Below, in pieces: positions 29,876 to 30,370 of a DNA stretch of 30,370 nt. Under the pieces are notes generated by a model. That model saw nothing but the letters and a program-made list of their open reading frames with translations. It was not told the origin of the DNA and searched no databases. The DNA lies in the NCBI RefSeq assembly GCF_963678635.1, contig NW_026971430.1:1-30370 (forward strand), read 5' to 3'. The translations under genes and the position numbers were made by a program. Position 1 is the stretch's first letter, and every line of letters starts with the position of its first letter. This stretch comes from Symsagittifera roscoffensis (taxonomy: Eukaryota > Xenacoelomorpha > Acoela > Convolutidae).

Positions 29876-30370
29876 TTGTTCCGACTTTCGATACGAAAGT
29901 AACGGAATATTTGTGCTCGGGGTGGGTTTTTTTTTTCTTCAGACAAATTTCGACTTTTTATCTAGCCATTTTTGACGGAATTGTTTTGTATATCATTCGA
30001 AAGGTATTGTTGTCCTGAGCTCAAATTTGAAAAGATATTTCACCTGTGATCATTTTTCGTAAAGTTATGGGGGTTTAAAGATTGCCATTTTGGCCAATTT
30101 GACCAATTTGGGACAATTAGCGCGCGATATAATTCGCGCTATTAACGAGTAAGCGGAGATTTAATCTGTCCTATAAATCGTTCCAAATTGGTTGCACGAA
30201 GCTTATTTGCCATAATTGAATTGTTACAAGGAGCGAACTCTATTGTTTTGTACTTTATATGGCGTGTGGGGGGATGATTTTCATAGAAAATTTTTCAAAT
30301 TTTAGAAAAAAAAGTTTTTCATTTTTTTTTATTTTTTTTTTATGTTGTTTATGTTATTACTGCTCTATAA
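29876..30370 (+). mobile_element. Helentron-like repeat, copy running off the window
   Basis: Starts ttgttccgactttcgatacg and follows copies 1 and 2 of the 2992 array closely, including the 5' hairpin, ctcggggtggg, tttggccaatttg (locally duplicated as 'gaccaatttg'), and the core gcgcgatataattcgcgct. The window ends at ttattactgctctataa, just before the expected agtcggaac and 3' hairpin, so the last roughly 60 bp are missing. The flank before it is gcgggttt. Confidence 0.85.

Overview
The window looks like gene-poor, AT-rich nuclear DNA from an invertebrate animal. The evidence is one probable animal gene exon (a Cys-loop ligand-gated ion channel), hAT-type miniature transposons, a Ty3/gypsy LTR retrotransposon and a Helentron-like short repeat family. 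Nothing looks bacterial or organellar, and the species cannot be named from this sequence.

Layout. Bases 1-8900 are mostly non-coding. They hold a tRNA-Asp-like SINE head (about 477-550), a mosaic array of a roughly 530-bp repeat with hairpin ends (2992-4380), a second tRNA-like head (6990-7065) and an older head-to-tail dimer of the same 530-bp family (7676-8612). The only convincing host coding sequence is at 8896-9109 on the minus strand. It is the first coding exon of a Cys-loop receptor: signal peptide, start of the ligand-binding domain, then a GT splice donor. Its remaining exons would lie at lower coordinates or beyond base 1, so the repeats at 1-8895 may be intronic. Bases 11556-12431 are a repeat cluster: an old hAT MITE, an inverted copy of the 530-bp family and a stray hAT MITE end. 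Bases 14360-17450 are rich in gattataat-type motifs and contain unequal tandem units, a 48-nt hairpin and a 201-bp element with perfect 22-bp inverted repeats.

Bases 20511-26798 are one complete but dead Ty3/gypsy retrotransposon on the minus strand. The order is 5' LTR, Gag with two zinc knuckles, protease, reverse transcriptase, RNase H, a spacer, a DD35E integrase, a C-terminal tail and the 3' LTR. Its two LTRs differ at about 7% of sites by eye. Gag and pol are broken by at least five in-frame stops and several frameshifts, so it is an old copy. Just to its right is a well-preserved 330-bp hAT MITE (27006-27335) with a perfect 8-bp target-site duplication and a run of 20 G. A diverged reverse-oriented relative follows (27846-28111). 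The window ends inside another copy of the 530-bp family (29876-30370).

The window therefore reads mainly as a record of transposon activity around one receptor gene. I see no operon, CRISPR array or clearly new protein system. The most unusual item is the 530-bp family, whose features fit a non-autonomous Helentron (HINE): short inverted repeats at the 5' end and internal to the 3' end, a 3'-terminal hairpin, and head-to-tail arrays.
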